A stretch of 64,000 bases of DNA, from NCBI GenBank assembly GCA_001051155.2, contig JYIP02000003.1:3658001-3722000 (forward strand), read 5' to 3'. The DNA is from Chrysoporthe austroafricana (taxonomy: Eukaryota; Ascomycota; Sordariomycetes; Diaporthales; Cryphonectriaceae). Under the pieces are notes generated by a model, which did no database searches, was not told the DNA's origin, and worked only from the letters and a program-made list of their open reading frames with translations. Positions 1-11,832 of this stretch are shown here, piece by piece. Both the position numbers and the translations under genes were made by a program. The stretch's first letter is position 1. The number at the start of each line of letters is the position of its first letter.

Positions 1-1886
1 AACACTCTTTACAAGTACGAACTGTGGCTTTCCTCCTATCTCGTCAAATTTTGCGGAATGTAAAACCATTTCCCGACCTCATTTTCTAGTGATACCACGT
101 TCAGAGCCATTACTATCTGTCAAGTATCATTCTTCAAATTGACGAGGTTTCTGAAATTACGCAATGGGCTATTTGATGACCACGCTCAAGCAAGTTTACT
201 GCTCTGTCGTGCTATTGCGTTGTGTTCCTGTGAACTCCCTGGTCTGGTATTCGAATTCCCGATCGTTCGAATTGCCGACCAAATGCGACTGGAATGTCCA
301 CCAGATCCATGCTTTCTGGGCCATAGACTCAACCTGGCCTGCCAGAAAAGTGGTACCGCACGCCTCTCTAGTTGATCGACCGACAGCGACTTTACGTCGA
401 GACGACGTGGATATACCTTAAGGAGCTCACCTATATGATCCATATTTCAGTGTTTGGCCGCAGGATTACAGCCATACCTTGGGACTGACTCCGATCAGAA
501 CTCTCTCTCGCACTGGATGGTTCTTTCACCTTGTTACACCGCTTGGGTCTGGCCCTTCAGATTCCTTTTCCCAAAACATTCTTGCAGTGTGAGTCTTCTA
601 TATCGTAACAAATGCCAAGAGATGAATTTGGAGGGTTTTCACACTGCGGCATATCGTATTCGCCCTATTCTTCACTGGATACTTCATGTTCCAACCACAC
701 AAGCGAACTCAAGCAATTTTCTGGATTCGAGATACGTTATCTTCGAAGGCGAAGACTCTTATGAACCAGGAGACGTTGACACTAGCAATGGATGGCATCA
801 ATTCATCAATTTATTGGCGCGTGGTGGCCGTCTTCACCAACATGATAGCCATAGGATCCGCCGACTTTGGTACGGAGCCCAGGACTAGCTAAACTGTGGG
901 TAATATTTCTCCTGACGAGGACCCGAGATGACTATGCGGATTCGTTAGATACTCCCTTTGTAGCTTACGGTACTGCCTTACATCTTCGCCAGGCTTGCAC
1001 TTTATGTTTGAGACGCGACTGGACTTTGAGCATAGCCTGTACGTGTGTCTATTTGACGGTCAATCATTCCATGCCCTTTATATAAGACCTAGTAATATAT
1101 CAACCCCGCTCACTCATAAAGGCGCATTGTGATGGTCAGCAGGGCTATCGCGCAACCTGCCTCACAAGGACGCGACGTACATGGTAATTATCCCACAAGT
1201 GAAATCCTCGACACAGCTGCGAAACCTCCTAACTCGGCGATGCAGCCTTTAGCCACAGTTGACTTTCAGAGTGTTCAGTGATGGCTTGATCCGATCACGA
1301 TATCGAGAAGCCACTAATGGCCTCCGTAACCGGACTTGCGAGACCGGGGTGATCTGCGACGAGGACCTCCTCGGGAATTCGAAGCACAGGCAAAGAAGAT
1401 ACTAAGTACTGATCCCGCGATATTATAGAAGTGTGTTGACCAGCCATTCGTCTTGTAAATGGCTAGCTGCTCTATATCTCTCTATTGCTTGTGGGCAATC
1501 TGCTTTACCGTAAATACCTTAAGATCTAAAATCGAATCTGGTCGAGATTGGAGGCTGGGAACGGGGATATACAAAGGCCCGGGTAAAAGAAAACACTTCA
1601 TACAAGAACAGTACTTGGTCGTTAATTTCTGTGCTAAACTTACCGCCGAACTGCAGATCGGCAGGGATATGCGCATTGGCGTCTCAGCCGGAGACTTTTA
1701 TCGACTCCACTTCGTCCTTTCGTTAAAGCCTTGGCTCAGTGGCTCCTCTACAGATTGACTTCAGGCTATATGGCCTATTTGGGGAAAATCTGGGGAATTC
1801 AGGGCAAGCAAGGTACATGATATCATAAATTTTTGGAGTAGTACCACCGATCTGGACTTCAACTGGGGTCGCAACCAGCCTTTCCT
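1..1886. other. Gene-poor left end
   Basis: I see no convincing gene. A plus-strand stretch around 640-880 reads through about 68 codons with some hydrophobic character, but it has no start, no recognisable motif and no continuation. It may be the remnant of a membrane-protein gene. The rest is short random frames. Confidence 0.5.
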
Positions 1887-3615
1887 ATGGAGACGATGGC
1901 AGCCACCCCGCACAAGTCTCCTCTCTTAAGAAGGGGAGACTCCCCAGAGAAATCCGAGAGAAGAAGATTCAGGAACCAATTTCTAACAATGGCTTGGTTT
2001 TCAGTGCCAACTGTGGCCGTGCTGGCTGCTGTCCATGTGCAATGGCTGCTGAACCCGAAGACAATTGTCGCCCACGCTCAGCAGATACCTGCGCTTGCTC
2101 AAGTTGTTGACCAGAAAAGTTTCAATGGTGGGTTGCTCCCGGCTGCCCTCACATGTAGAGGAATCTCTGTTGGTTCGTCTTTAACGCTGTCCAGTCTGGC
2201 CAACCGCTGTCCCACCATCCACTGTTGCCAACGGAACCCAGGTCTTCATGCCTCCAGGCGTAGCTCCGGCGGATCTCGAGGCAAAGCCATTCCACATTTA
2301 CGACCAGGAATTTTTGTCTATAATAGGTCAGAATCCCACGTTGACACTCATTGCGGAGCAAGCGACCGACCCTCTCTACCATGAGGCTGTTGTATGGTAT
2401 GTCTGCTGTCATTCGAACCCGTCAGCTAGTCGCTTGATATAATACGGACACTAAGGTAGAACAGGTATGAGCCGACAGATGAGGTCTTCTTCGTGCAAAA
2501 CGCGGGTGCTGTAGCAGCAGGGACTGGACTCAACAAGTCCGCCATCATCCAAAAGATATCCGTACCGCAAGCGGAAGCGGTCAGGAACATGACTAACGCG
2601 ACTGGACAGGTGACGGTCACCGTTGTCCCGTCAAACCCGATGATCATTAATCCCAACGGTTGGCTTATTCCATCCTCAACACCTTCAAAACCTTGAACAA
2701 GACAGGTGGCTGATGTTCGTACAGGAGCAACGAATTACAGAGGTCAGATTGTGTACATGGCCGAAGGGGCTGGTTCTAGCAACACTTCACAAGTTGTGCT
2801 CATGAACCCGAGGGAGCCATACAACACGACTGTCCTTCTCAATAATTATTTTGGCCGACAGTTCAGCTCGCTCAACGATGCCGTCGTTCATCCTATCAAT
2901 AAGGACCTCTACTTCACGGACACGTTGTATGGGTATCTGCAAGACTTCAGGCCACCGCCTGGCCTTCGAAACCAAGTATATCGCTGGAACGATCAGACAG
3001 GTGCCGTTACCGTTGTCGCTGACGGTTTCGTGCTTCCGAATGGTTCGTACCTCAAATCGAACTATTGATATTGCGTAGGCTTTCACTGATCGCGCTCCTC
3101 AGGTGTCACCATTTCGCCCGATGGTAATTACGCATACGTGACAGACACAGGAATTAATGAAGGGTTTTGGGGTTACAACTTTTCCAACCCGTCCTCCATG
3201 TAAGCTCGCAATTGAATTTCGTGTCAGTAAGACCCACTGTGCTAAGGTTTGCCTCAGATACCGATTTGATGTCAAGGCTGATGGCACTTGGGATAATCGC
3301 AAGATCTTTGCGTTTGTTGACTCCGGTGTCCCCGACGGTATGTATTAGCTTCCTATTTCGGCTTCATGATGGAGAATGTATACTGACTAGAACACAGGTG
3401 TCCACGTAGACTCGATGGGAAATGTCTACGCTGGCTGCGGAGATGGCATCCAGGTTTGGAATCCTTCTGGGACGCTTCTTGGCAAGATTTATCTGGGTGG
3501 CACATCAGCAAACTTCCAATTCGCTGGTAATGGTCGGATGGTGATTTGCGCGGAGACCAAGCTGTACTACGTGACACTTGCTGCTTCAGGGAACTATGCC
3601 GCAGGACAGATGTAG
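1887..3615 (+). CDS. Secreted SMP-30/gluconolactonase-like lactonohydrolase
   Basis: Seven exons by splice motif and frame: 1887-2127, 2195-2396, 2465-2658, 2725-3042, 3103-3199, 3258-3337 and 3398-3615 (449 codons). Each intron is 58-68 nt with GT-AG ends, and all but one join in the middle of a codon. The joined protein follows the fungal lactonohydrolase family (six-bladed beta-propeller, hydrolysis of aldonolactones) along its whole length. Recognisable stretches are HEAVVW-YEPT-EVFFVQNAG, LNNYFGRQFSSLNDAV, FTDTLYGYLQDFRP-PGLRNQVYR and NVYAGCGDGIQVWNPSG. A signal-peptide-like segment begins at the Met at 1989, which also has the better start context (AACAATGG). The upstream Met at 1887 would add 34 basic residues, so the true start may be 1989. 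The gene looks intact. The substrate cannot be told from sequence. Confidence 0.85.
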
Positions 3616-4231
3616 ATGGTGTTTCGCTGTCACTGGAAAGGCTAATAGCTGCTAGACTGAAGACTCCCATACTGTTAATCTTATTATCGAGTGCAAATAT
3701 TTGACCTGTTCTCATAAGTGTCCCTGCTTTTTCCATTGTCTATCTTGGTCATCACTAAAGGCCAATGTTGATTAGCCCCCATGAAATACTCACAGGAAAT
3801 GGCTTTAGGTAAAGTACCTCTTCTTAGTTTGAAGTGAGCCACAGCCCCGGCCGCTAGATCTAAAGGCTTTCGGAACCTTTGTTTTCACACTGTTTTATTT
3901 CTAAATTTGCCAGCTGCTTCATCTTTGACACATTCTTTTGAGATGCTAGTGGCAACAGTCCATATGTAACTTTCAAGTGACGCTGTGAATACTCCATGCG
4001 AATTGTTTCACCGAGATGCAAGTGCAATTTAATAGCACCAAGCCTCCCTCGTTGCCTATAAACATTCTCGAGCTCAATGCCTATCTGCTCAAAATCTGCT
4101 CTTCACAGCACCATCAATATCAAGAAAAAAATACACATCGACACAGACCAAACACTCGGAGCAGAACACTTCATCAAAAGACTCCATCATACCAACTTCA
4201 CCACCGAAGAAACAAGACACAGCAAATCAAA
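3616..4231. other. Intergenic; leader of the Ser/Gly-repeat gene
   Basis: No gene seen. The last 200 bases are A/C-rich, contain a TATA-like CCTATAAAC near 4056, and look like the promoter and 5' leader of the small gene starting at 4232. Confidence 0.4.
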
Positions 4232-4459
4232 ATGAATTCTTCCAGCAAGTCCCCTTACACTTCCACCGGCGCCGGCAGTAGCACCTGGATGGGCGCCCCG
4301 ACTCACCCCCTCTACGGCTCTCTCGGTGGCAGCTCGCCTAGCGGCTCAGGCTCGTCTGGCAGCTCAGGCTCGTCTGGCAGCTCAGGCTCGTCTGGCAGCT
4401 CAGGCTCGTCTGGCAGCTCGGGCTCATCTAGTGGTAGTAGTAGTAGTGGTAAGAATTAG
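4232..4459 (+). CDS. Small Ser/Gly-repeat protein (hypothetical)
   Basis: A 75-residue protein. The ATG at 4232 sits in a good fungal context (CAAAATGAAT) after an A/C-rich leader; the same frame is open upstream to 4016, but that part looks untranslated. The N-terminal third (SSKSPYTSTGAGSS, then a Trp/Pro/Tyr-containing patch) is followed by a run of GSS units and ends in Ser-rich sequence and GKN. The protein is probably disordered. The DNA under the repeat is an 18-bp array, so the length may vary between strains. Small SPYTS-containing proteins occur in many filamentous fungi, but I know no function for them. Confidence 0.5.
   Translation: MNSSSKSPYTSTGAGSSTWMGAPTHPLYGSLGGSSPSGSGSSGSSGSSGSSGSSGSSGSSGSSGSSSGSSSSGKN
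4349..4420 (+). repeat. 18-bp tandem array, four units
   Basis: Four near-identical 18-bp units (GGCTCGTCTGGCAGCTCA; the last ends in G) encode the GSSGSS repeat of the small protein. Because 18 is a multiple of three, unit gain or loss keeps the frame. Confidence 0.9.
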
Positions 4460-5797
4460 AGCCATGAGCTCCATTCACTCACAGCACAGAAGCCATGGTA
4501 TCTTCTTAATTTAAAACACTTTGGGTTTGAGCACTCGCTCATTCCTTAGTTCACTACCAGAGACTTTCCCGCCCAACGACTTTTACTCATGTATCGTCAA
4601 CCAGTCAAGGAGTACGGTTCTCATTATTTCTTTTCTTAATTAATCGTGACATTAAACATTAGGGCCAAAGGTCTATACGCGAATACCGTGTTTGTGAGTT
4701 AACATGTCATGAGTTCCTAGCAGTGGCCTCTGCAAGTGCTTGCTAGAACACAACGCCGAAGTTAATGGTATAACTCCAAGTGGAGCTGTATATCATTGAT
4801 GTCACATTGTGATTCCGAAGTGTAATGAAATGTTTCCTGTATATTTCGCTTCCTGAGGCCTTTCATGGATTGATTTTCCTCAAACATAGTTAATTTGACG
4901 CGTTCTGAGTTTCTCGGTATGTCAAGTAGCCATACCAGAATAACCGGGTAGGGCTTCAAAAAGAGCACATGCGATTATCTCGACTAGCATGTAATCAAGA
5001 TGCCGGCTCTGTCAGTGTGACTATTGTATCTTTAATGTTGGATCGTAGTTGAGTCTAGGCCGTCTTGTAAAGAGGGTGGAGTATTAGAAAGATTCTGAAG
5101 TGTCGACAACGACAGAATACTTAATTAATGAGCAAAGAAGCAGACAAGGGATGCCCCTCACCTTACCCCCCCCTTTTTTTCTTCGTTTCTTTTGCTTTTC
5201 TCCTTTCTTTTTGCTTCTTTTTTCTTCTTCTTTTTAACTACTCCACCATATCACACCTATCCTATTCCTCCTTCAACTCTTAAACTTTCTCAGTTTCTCT
5301 TGTAGAGGTGGAAGGGCGTTGGGAGATTACTTGTGCTGTAGTAGCACGAGCCGAAAGACAAGGCCGACCGACGTCATCCCGCAACCACACCAGACGTGCC
5401 GTGGGCTAGGTGATGTGCTCCTCATCCGCACACCAAAACCTGCTTGACAATTATAGGCCTAGCCGCGCAGATCCGGTGTCCACTTCCCCAGATTCTCAGG
5501 TCTCAGGCTCCAGACTTAGCGGGGAGTTGCCCCCATTATGACATGGCCCTTGCTAGACCCTGAAAGAGCGGGCGTGAAGGTGTGGGAGTGACGTGACACG
5601 CCTAGGGGGAAAGGAGGAAACAAGATATAGATACAACCCTCCACGAACCATTTCATCTCACCACACAGGGCCAGTCAAGCGTCCTTGCATCATAACCTAA
5701 GAGCATGCTGATCCAGACACCAACGTGAGGCCACGAGCAGATACATTACTTCGACAAACTCCCCAGTTGAACAAGATCAACCCGCCAACAAAACACA
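4460..5797. other. Intergenic with pyrimidine-rich promoter tract
   Basis: No gene seen. A long C/T-rich tract at about 5166-5240 is typical of core promoters of well-expressed fungal genes and probably serves the gene starting at 5798. Confidence 0.4.
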
Positions 5798-6322
5798 ATG
5801 GACGTTCTCAAGAAGGTCCTACACCCGAAGCAGACCCTCCACGCCGCCGACGACACGGACGACACGGTCGCGGCGCAGCGCGCCGAGCACACTCGGCCGA
5901 ATGCAGAGACGGCCGCCGCGCTGGGCAGCGAGCCCAACGTGACAGGCACCGACCGCCCCGCGCCCGCCGAGGACATCCCCGACCGCCGTGAGGAAGAGCA
6001 CCAGCAGCACAAGCAGCCGCGCGCGGGACACCACCACCCCCGCCAGCCCGTCGGCGCGACCGGGCTGCCGCCCAACCACCAGCCGTGGGAGAACTTCACG
6101 GGGGAGGGTGCTGGCGCCGACGCGGCGGTGATGGAACGAGGAGAAGGGGGCACGAAGGGGCTGGAGGAGCACGACGGCCGGCAGGAGCTGGTGAACACGG
6201 GCAAGATCGCGGTGGAGACGGGGAACAATTTCCCAGGCACGAACCCGCACCCTGGGCATTCTGCTCTGGGGAACCGGAATGCTAGGGGCGAGATAGGAAC
6301 ACTCATGCCTGGGCGGGAATGA
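5798..6322 (+). CDS. Hydrophilic, probably disordered hypothetical protein
   Basis: An uninterrupted 174-codon frame preceded by CAAAACACAATGG, a good fungal start context. The product begins MDVLKKVLHPKQ and is then rich in Asp, Glu, Ala, Gly, His and Pro, with no hydrophobic segment. Short recognisable patches are NHQPWENFTGEG near residue 92 and TGNNFPGTNPHPGHSALGNR towards the end. I know of no domain. The composition resembles small stress-associated hydrophilic proteins, but that is only an impression. Local GC is higher than in the flanks, as expected for a coding exon, and the minus strand is also open there. No intron is needed. Confidence 0.6.
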   Translation: MDVLKKVLHPKQTLHAADDTDDTVAAQRAEHTRPNAETAAALGSEPNVTGTDRPAPAEDIPDRREEEHQQHKQPRAGHHHPRQPVGATGLPPNHQPWENFTGEGAGADAAVMERGEGGTKGLEEHDGRQELVNTGKIAVETGNNFPGTNPHPGHSALGNRNARGEIGTLMPGRE

Positions 6323-7063
6323 GGCAAGGGAGACGGCCTTAGAGACGAGACATGGGTGGCATGATGGGTGGCAAGACATGGTGAAAAACTTTGATTTGGT
6401 AATACGATTGAATTTTAGCGTGATGAAAGATTGACATCAACACCCTGAAAAAGTTCTTGCAAGGAGTTTATTTCGAATTCGTCGCAACAGAATCTACCGT
6501 GTGTGCCTGAGCGTTTTGTGAGATAGCGAAAAGCGACTCACACCAAGTGATGCCTTGGTGCTTTACAGGTCTGCTCAATATAACGCTGAGCTTGCTGCGT
6601 GGAGGCGAAGAAAATAGCGCACGCTCACTCAATGAAATCAACCACGCTTCGAATCATCAAATCAAATCTTAGTAGAACACCCGAGGCCAAAGAGTTCCCG
6701 TTCCAGCCGCCTCAATCCCATGCCCAAGATCTTCCTCTCACCACCTACTCCACCAAAGCCATTGCTTTTTTCCTGGTCCCGGAGCCGTCATTGAAAGATT
6801 ATTTGCATTTGAAGAAGGCAAATTAAGAAGGCTGCCTGCGAACCAAGGCGGTCTGGTTCAAGGGCCGCGTATCTCCCGTAGCTGTGAACATGACAAATGC
6901 AGAGATGAAAATCGTTATGAAGGGATCATGAACCATCAGCAGCAGAGATTGACCCGAACGCCGAGCAATGCATGATATCGATCTCATCACTCACTGGCCG
7001 CGGTTTGGTAGAGTGAGAAAGATAAAAGCATTCTGAGGTGTGTCGCTCGGCAATAGCATCAGA
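6323..7063. other. Intergenic
   Basis: No gene seen; 3' flanks of two converging genes. Confidence 0.4.
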
Positions 7064-10000
7064 TCAGATTTGCCCCTGACCATCCGCATCACCCAGATTA
7101 GCTGGGTCAAACACATCAGCGAAGTTTGCGCCAGGAAAGAGATCCCAAGGGCCAAACATGTCATTCGGCAGATGCATCGATCCTAGGTCGACTTGTTCGA
7201 CCATAATGGCATCGGCAATGGAGCCGTGGCTTCCCATATACGAGAACGACCCGGATGCCATACCGTTCTGCGCAAACCCATGGCCATAGAGATTGATCAT
7301 GTCTGCGGCCGTGACCGCGCCCGAGTTATGGACTGGATTCGCTCGCTGATGGGATGTGTTGGGATCCGCGAGGGAACTGGATGGCGATGCCCCCTGGAGT
7401 ATCGACGGCTCGTAGGTGGAGGACGGTGTGAACGGTTGCAGGGCAGGATTGCCACTCGCGACACCCGATAGGACTTGGAGTCGGTTCTCGCTTCCCGGAG
7501 TGCCGGGCCCTGCTTCATTGGAAGGCAGAGCCTCGAATTTTGTCGTGCTCCGAGTGCCCGTGGTAGTTGGAGTCGGCAGGGATGAGGCAACACGGGTGGT
7601 TTGGGAAGGATCCATAGAATACCGGACAGCGGAGACGACGGGTTGCGGGATAGCAGGTGAGAGGGGAGCCGTGCTTTCCGGTAGACTTTGGCGAACGGGG
7701 TCAAATCTCCAGTTCCCTGGAGGGGTCGGGGCTGACACTGGAGGGGGCGGTAGCTGCAGAGAAGGAAGCTGTGTGGCTTGAGAAGGACCGACGTTCTTAT
7801 TCTGATAGAGCCGAGTGAGTGTGGAGTTGGGCGAATTCGTCGTCCCCGTCAATGACCAGGCCATCAAGTCGATATTCGGCTGTGGCGAGGCCGGAATGTC
7901 GGAACGAGGAAAGTTGGCCAACGAGGCAGGCCGGCGGGGCAGTTTTGTGCTGGCATACTCTTCGGCGGTGTACGTCTCACAATCCCAGATACCCTTTGAT
8001 CGATGATCCAGCGCATTGAGGATATACTTGACACCTCCCCAGTAGTCTTGTAGTTGCTGTAGGCTCTTGTAGCAACGTTGATAATTCTCGTTCGCTTTTT
8101 CGGCCAACAGCGAGTGTTTCGACGGCTCCTCGACGGCGGTCTTCACCTTCCCGTTGACATCATTAGAGTGAGAGCCCTCGTTCTGCTTGCCCGACGTCGG
8201 TGAGGAAGCTCGCGAGACAGGAAGTGAAGACTGTGCCGCCAACTCCGTCAAGAAGGCGCAGGCAGCGATGTACATTGGCTGCGACGTGAATGGACTGCTC
8301 CTGTAGCTGTTGGGGTCGATGACTTCGGCGAAGGCTAGTATGTCGGCGATCGTCTTTGCGCTTGACATGGCCAGTTCACGACTGGTGGGTGTGAGCTGAT
8401 GGTCTCTACTGCCAAAGGGCGTGAGCAGTGGTTGATGAAGGATGATGATGCAGGCATGGAACCAGACATGGAGAAGGATGAAGAGCGTCCCCTGCCCATC
8501 TCTGACGTAGTTGTGGAAATGCAGCGGATTGAATTGCAACCGCGGGTCCTGTTTCTCGTGCACGCCTGTGAGTTCGCGCTCGATCTTCGCAAGTATAGCG
8601 ATCTTTTCATCGGTGAGGTCGGACACCTTCCTCAGCTTGTTGAGAACGTCAGACACACGGCCGTAGAGCTTAATGATATGAGCGAACACTGGATAGGGTG
8701 CCGGCAAGCCCGTTGACGAGTCGACGATTGGTTCGGGGATTGGGAGTTCGAATTCATCATCCCTCACAGTCACTGTGCGACCCGTGCCAGTTGAGATGAC
8801 TCGGTCCAGGATATAGACTGCCCAAGCCGTATCAATGCGCTCCTGTACGATCTCCTGCTGCTCCTTCGGGCTCAGCTTTTCATCCTTGGCAACTGGTGAG
8901 CCCTCGTCCTCTTCATCAGTACTTGGACGGTTCCAAGATCCTGTGTACCAAGGGTCCTTGTCTCCTTGATACTGTACCCCTTCATTCTTTTGCAGGCCCA
9001 TGTCGTACGCCATTCGAATCGCAAGGCCGAGGTACATCCACAAAGCACTGTCCTGGTTGGCTCCAAAGCCCTCGTAGGCCAAAAGTAGGTAGGCCTGCAC
9101 AGCACCGACCGTGGGGCAGGGAAATGTATCAACCGTCGCCGCTTTTGCTCTCTGCGCAAAGACACGACCATACTCAGTCCTCGAGCCTTCCATGGCGCCG
9201 GGCAACTTCTCGAAATTGGCGAATCGAGCGGCCAGGGCGCACATTGCATCGACGAGGATCGACTCGACCTTTTTCTCTTTCACCAGGCGGACAAGTTTCT
9301 CCCCACGCAGGAAAGGGTGAATACAGCCCTGATACAGGAAAAATATCTCGACCAAACTGATTATAATCGCGGGCACTGGCGCATGATCATTTGGATCATA
9401 GACCGGCAGGTCGTCAAGGGGCTCGAGTACAGTGTCAGCATGTGAGGGAGCACTGCGGTGGCTGAACAGCGAAAGAGGTGATGTGGCGGACATAGACCCT
9501 CGGCTGCTGCGTCGCCGGTTGTAGGGCCCCACGTTCACGACCATTTGTTTGAGCCCAGGAACAATGGCGGTGGGTCCGAAGTAGCGAAAGTAGGGCACCT
9601 TGTGTGTCTCGTGATGATGTGGAATCGGCGAGCGATTGTTCGAACTTCGACCATCTTCAGAGAACGAGACTGTTCGTCGGTTCGGGAACCTCTTCGCGGG
9701 TCTTCCAGGGGTCTGCGAGGCCGGGGACTCCCTTTCCCATTCGTGACTCTCTGTTCTCGTTCGCGGCGTCGGCCCACTTGACGTCGACATAGAATCACTT
9801 CGTTGCAGGCCCGAGGGGTTGAGCTTGCGACCTCCGTTCTGGACTTTCCGGTGAGCGCCATCATCACTGTTGACGAGACCTCCCGTCGGTTCGCTAGCCA
9901 CGTCGACGACAGTCTCATGGTTTGCTCTCCCTAACTCAAGCTTCACAGAGATATTTGTTGCCTCTTGTCTCGTCTTCTCGGGCTGGTCGGGATATCCGAG

Positions 10001-10375
10001 GCACTTGTGCCCGTTCTTCTCGCATGCGGAGCATATTGGTCTCTCTCCATCGCACCTCGTCTTGCGCTTGCGGCAAGTAAGACACCTGTGAGACAGGCAT
10101 GCCGTTAGCAAACTCCTCTGAAGACGTGATGCATCGTGCAAGAGACAGCAATTGGGGGTTTGGGGGGTCTCGGGCGCTGTCAGTCGTACACGGCCCCACA
10201 GCCCTGAGCTTCACGGATGACGCGACAGCCTGCTGCGGCCGGATGACAGGACAGGGTGGGGACGTGGCACTCACGCAGCGTTCACTCGACGCCTCTTGGA
10301 TGGAGGCTGGCCCTGATTGTTCACAAAGCGGATTTGTTTCGGGGGTGGCAGGGCGCCACCGGATACAGTCGCCAT
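7064..10375 (-). CDS. Zn2Cys6 transcription factor with fungal-specific domain
   Basis: Two exons: 10275-10375 and 7064-10085, separated by a 189-nt intron (GTGAGT...CACAG), giving 1040 residues. Exon 1 encodes 33 residues ending in the basic patch PPSKRRRVNA. The junction completes Ala just before the zinc cluster CLTC-x6-C-x6-C-SAC-x6-C (residues about 35-62). A disordered Ser/Pro/Arg-rich linker follows, then a fungal-specific transcription factor domain (about residues 240-560, starting around PVPAIIISLVEIFFLYQG), then a long Pro/Ser/Thr-rich tail. The product is a nuclear DNA-binding regulator; its targets are unknown. Without exon 1, translation would begin inside the intron, so the 10375 start is preferred. 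It is next to a second Zn2Cys6 gene in the same orientation, about 1.5 kb away. Confidence 0.88.
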
Positions 10376-11832
10376 TGCGCGTGGCCTTGCGGTGCTCACA
10401 TCGAGAGGCGTCGGACCATGGGTTCGCGATCAGGTTTGGGGAGGAAGCAAAGCACGCAGCCCGGATTCGAGACTCTGTCTGCGACAAGCAGGCGGGAAGA
10501 AATCTCCAAGGGCCCGGACGTTGGTCGGTCGCCTGACCACTGCCGAGGGAGAGTGGTACGCAGCAGAGACAGAGAGAGTATGTGGCCCTCAGCTTCGCAG
10601 CCTGCAAATGTCGTCGTAGCGCGGAGGATTGGACTGGGTGCGGGGGAACCGGTAGTCCGGGGGAGATCGACGTCGGAACCAAGAGTGCACAGGGCTTTAA
10701 GACGTCGGACTAGGGGAGGTAGTATATGTCGTAGAATCCTGCGTCGTGTCTGGTGCAATCTCTCCCGCAAAAGGGGTCTTTATGCCGAGGGCGGCAAGGT
10801 CGAAATTGTGTCAGCGACACCGTTCGACAGCAAGCTGTCAAAGCGGATTGTAGACGAGGTGAGACCTTGATGTCATCTTTACCATACTGCCTCGCAAGAC
10901 GCCAGAGCTGGGTAAGTAATAGGTCGCACTACCTCCGTGGTAGCGTAGGGGGCGTTTCTCATCAGCGGCATAGAGCTCGATACTGTCTGTGCTCACAAAG
11001 CCTTGCGTCCGGCGACAAGAGCAACAGAAACGCTGACGACGTTATATGAGAGACGAAATGGCGCACTCGAACTGGGCGGTCTGCTCGCTGGTACCAGGCA
11101 GAGTGCACAGCACGTGCCGCCGGGCCTCCAAAAATGACTCAAGGGGGTCCAGTTCAGGGTGGGCAGACGGCCGTCTGAAGGGAGGCAGAGAGGGGAGTAG
11201 ACTTCAAGCGACAGGACGGGAGGAGAAGCCGGAGCAGGAGGGACGAGAAATACATGTATCGCTGAGTTGCTGTGGTCGTGTCGCGACGTTGCGGTGGGCC
11301 CAAAAGTGGGAAAGGGCCGTCCCCTGGCGCCCGCTCCCTTCCCACGCCTGCCTCAATCAAGAGCCGCTTCCCCGCCTCGCAGTCTGTCGTCTGCATGGCT
11401 ATTCGCGCATTCCAGGTTGCAATTCTTGGTGCTGAGCAATATAATTGGAGACCATATTGAACCGACAGCATCTGGAAGCACGTGGCATGCCCAAGTCCTG
11501 GCCTCCAGGTCTGGTGGTCGAGTGCTCATGCATGTAAAGCGCTGGGAAGCTCTCGAGCCCTGCAGCAGGGCCCAGTGGGCCCCAAACGCTCGGGACTCCC
11601 CCACAATCTCGGGTGCTTCCGTCGATGTGGCCCCAGCAATTGAAACGCTTTGTCTTTCTTTCTTCCTCTTTTCAGAGACCAGTCTTCGGGCTTGGCTGCA
11701 GGGACGAGATGGCTCTCCAGTCAAGGTCCACCAAGATATCGCGTACATTTTCCGAGGGATGCTATGGATGCGCAACGAACATGTGGCATATCCAACGATT
11801 GCCCACTGATCTGTTTCCGCCTTGAAGCCCAT
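10376..11832. other. Intergenic between two regulators
   Basis: No supported gene. Long frames on both strands reflect high GC and have no motifs. The part next to 10376 is presumably the promoter and leader of the 1040-residue regulator. Confidence 0.4.

Noticed and set aside
5746..6379. Minus-strand frames of 186-193 codons opposite the hydrophilic protein
   Set aside because: Arg/Ser/Pro/Cys composition of an antisense shadow; the plus strand has the better start context and promoter tract.
10256..11809. Several plus-strand frames of 100-200 codons between the two regulators
   Set aside because: No motifs, Arg/Ser/Pro-rich composition typical of shadow frames in GC-rich DNA, and they overlap the first exon or promoter of the regulator.
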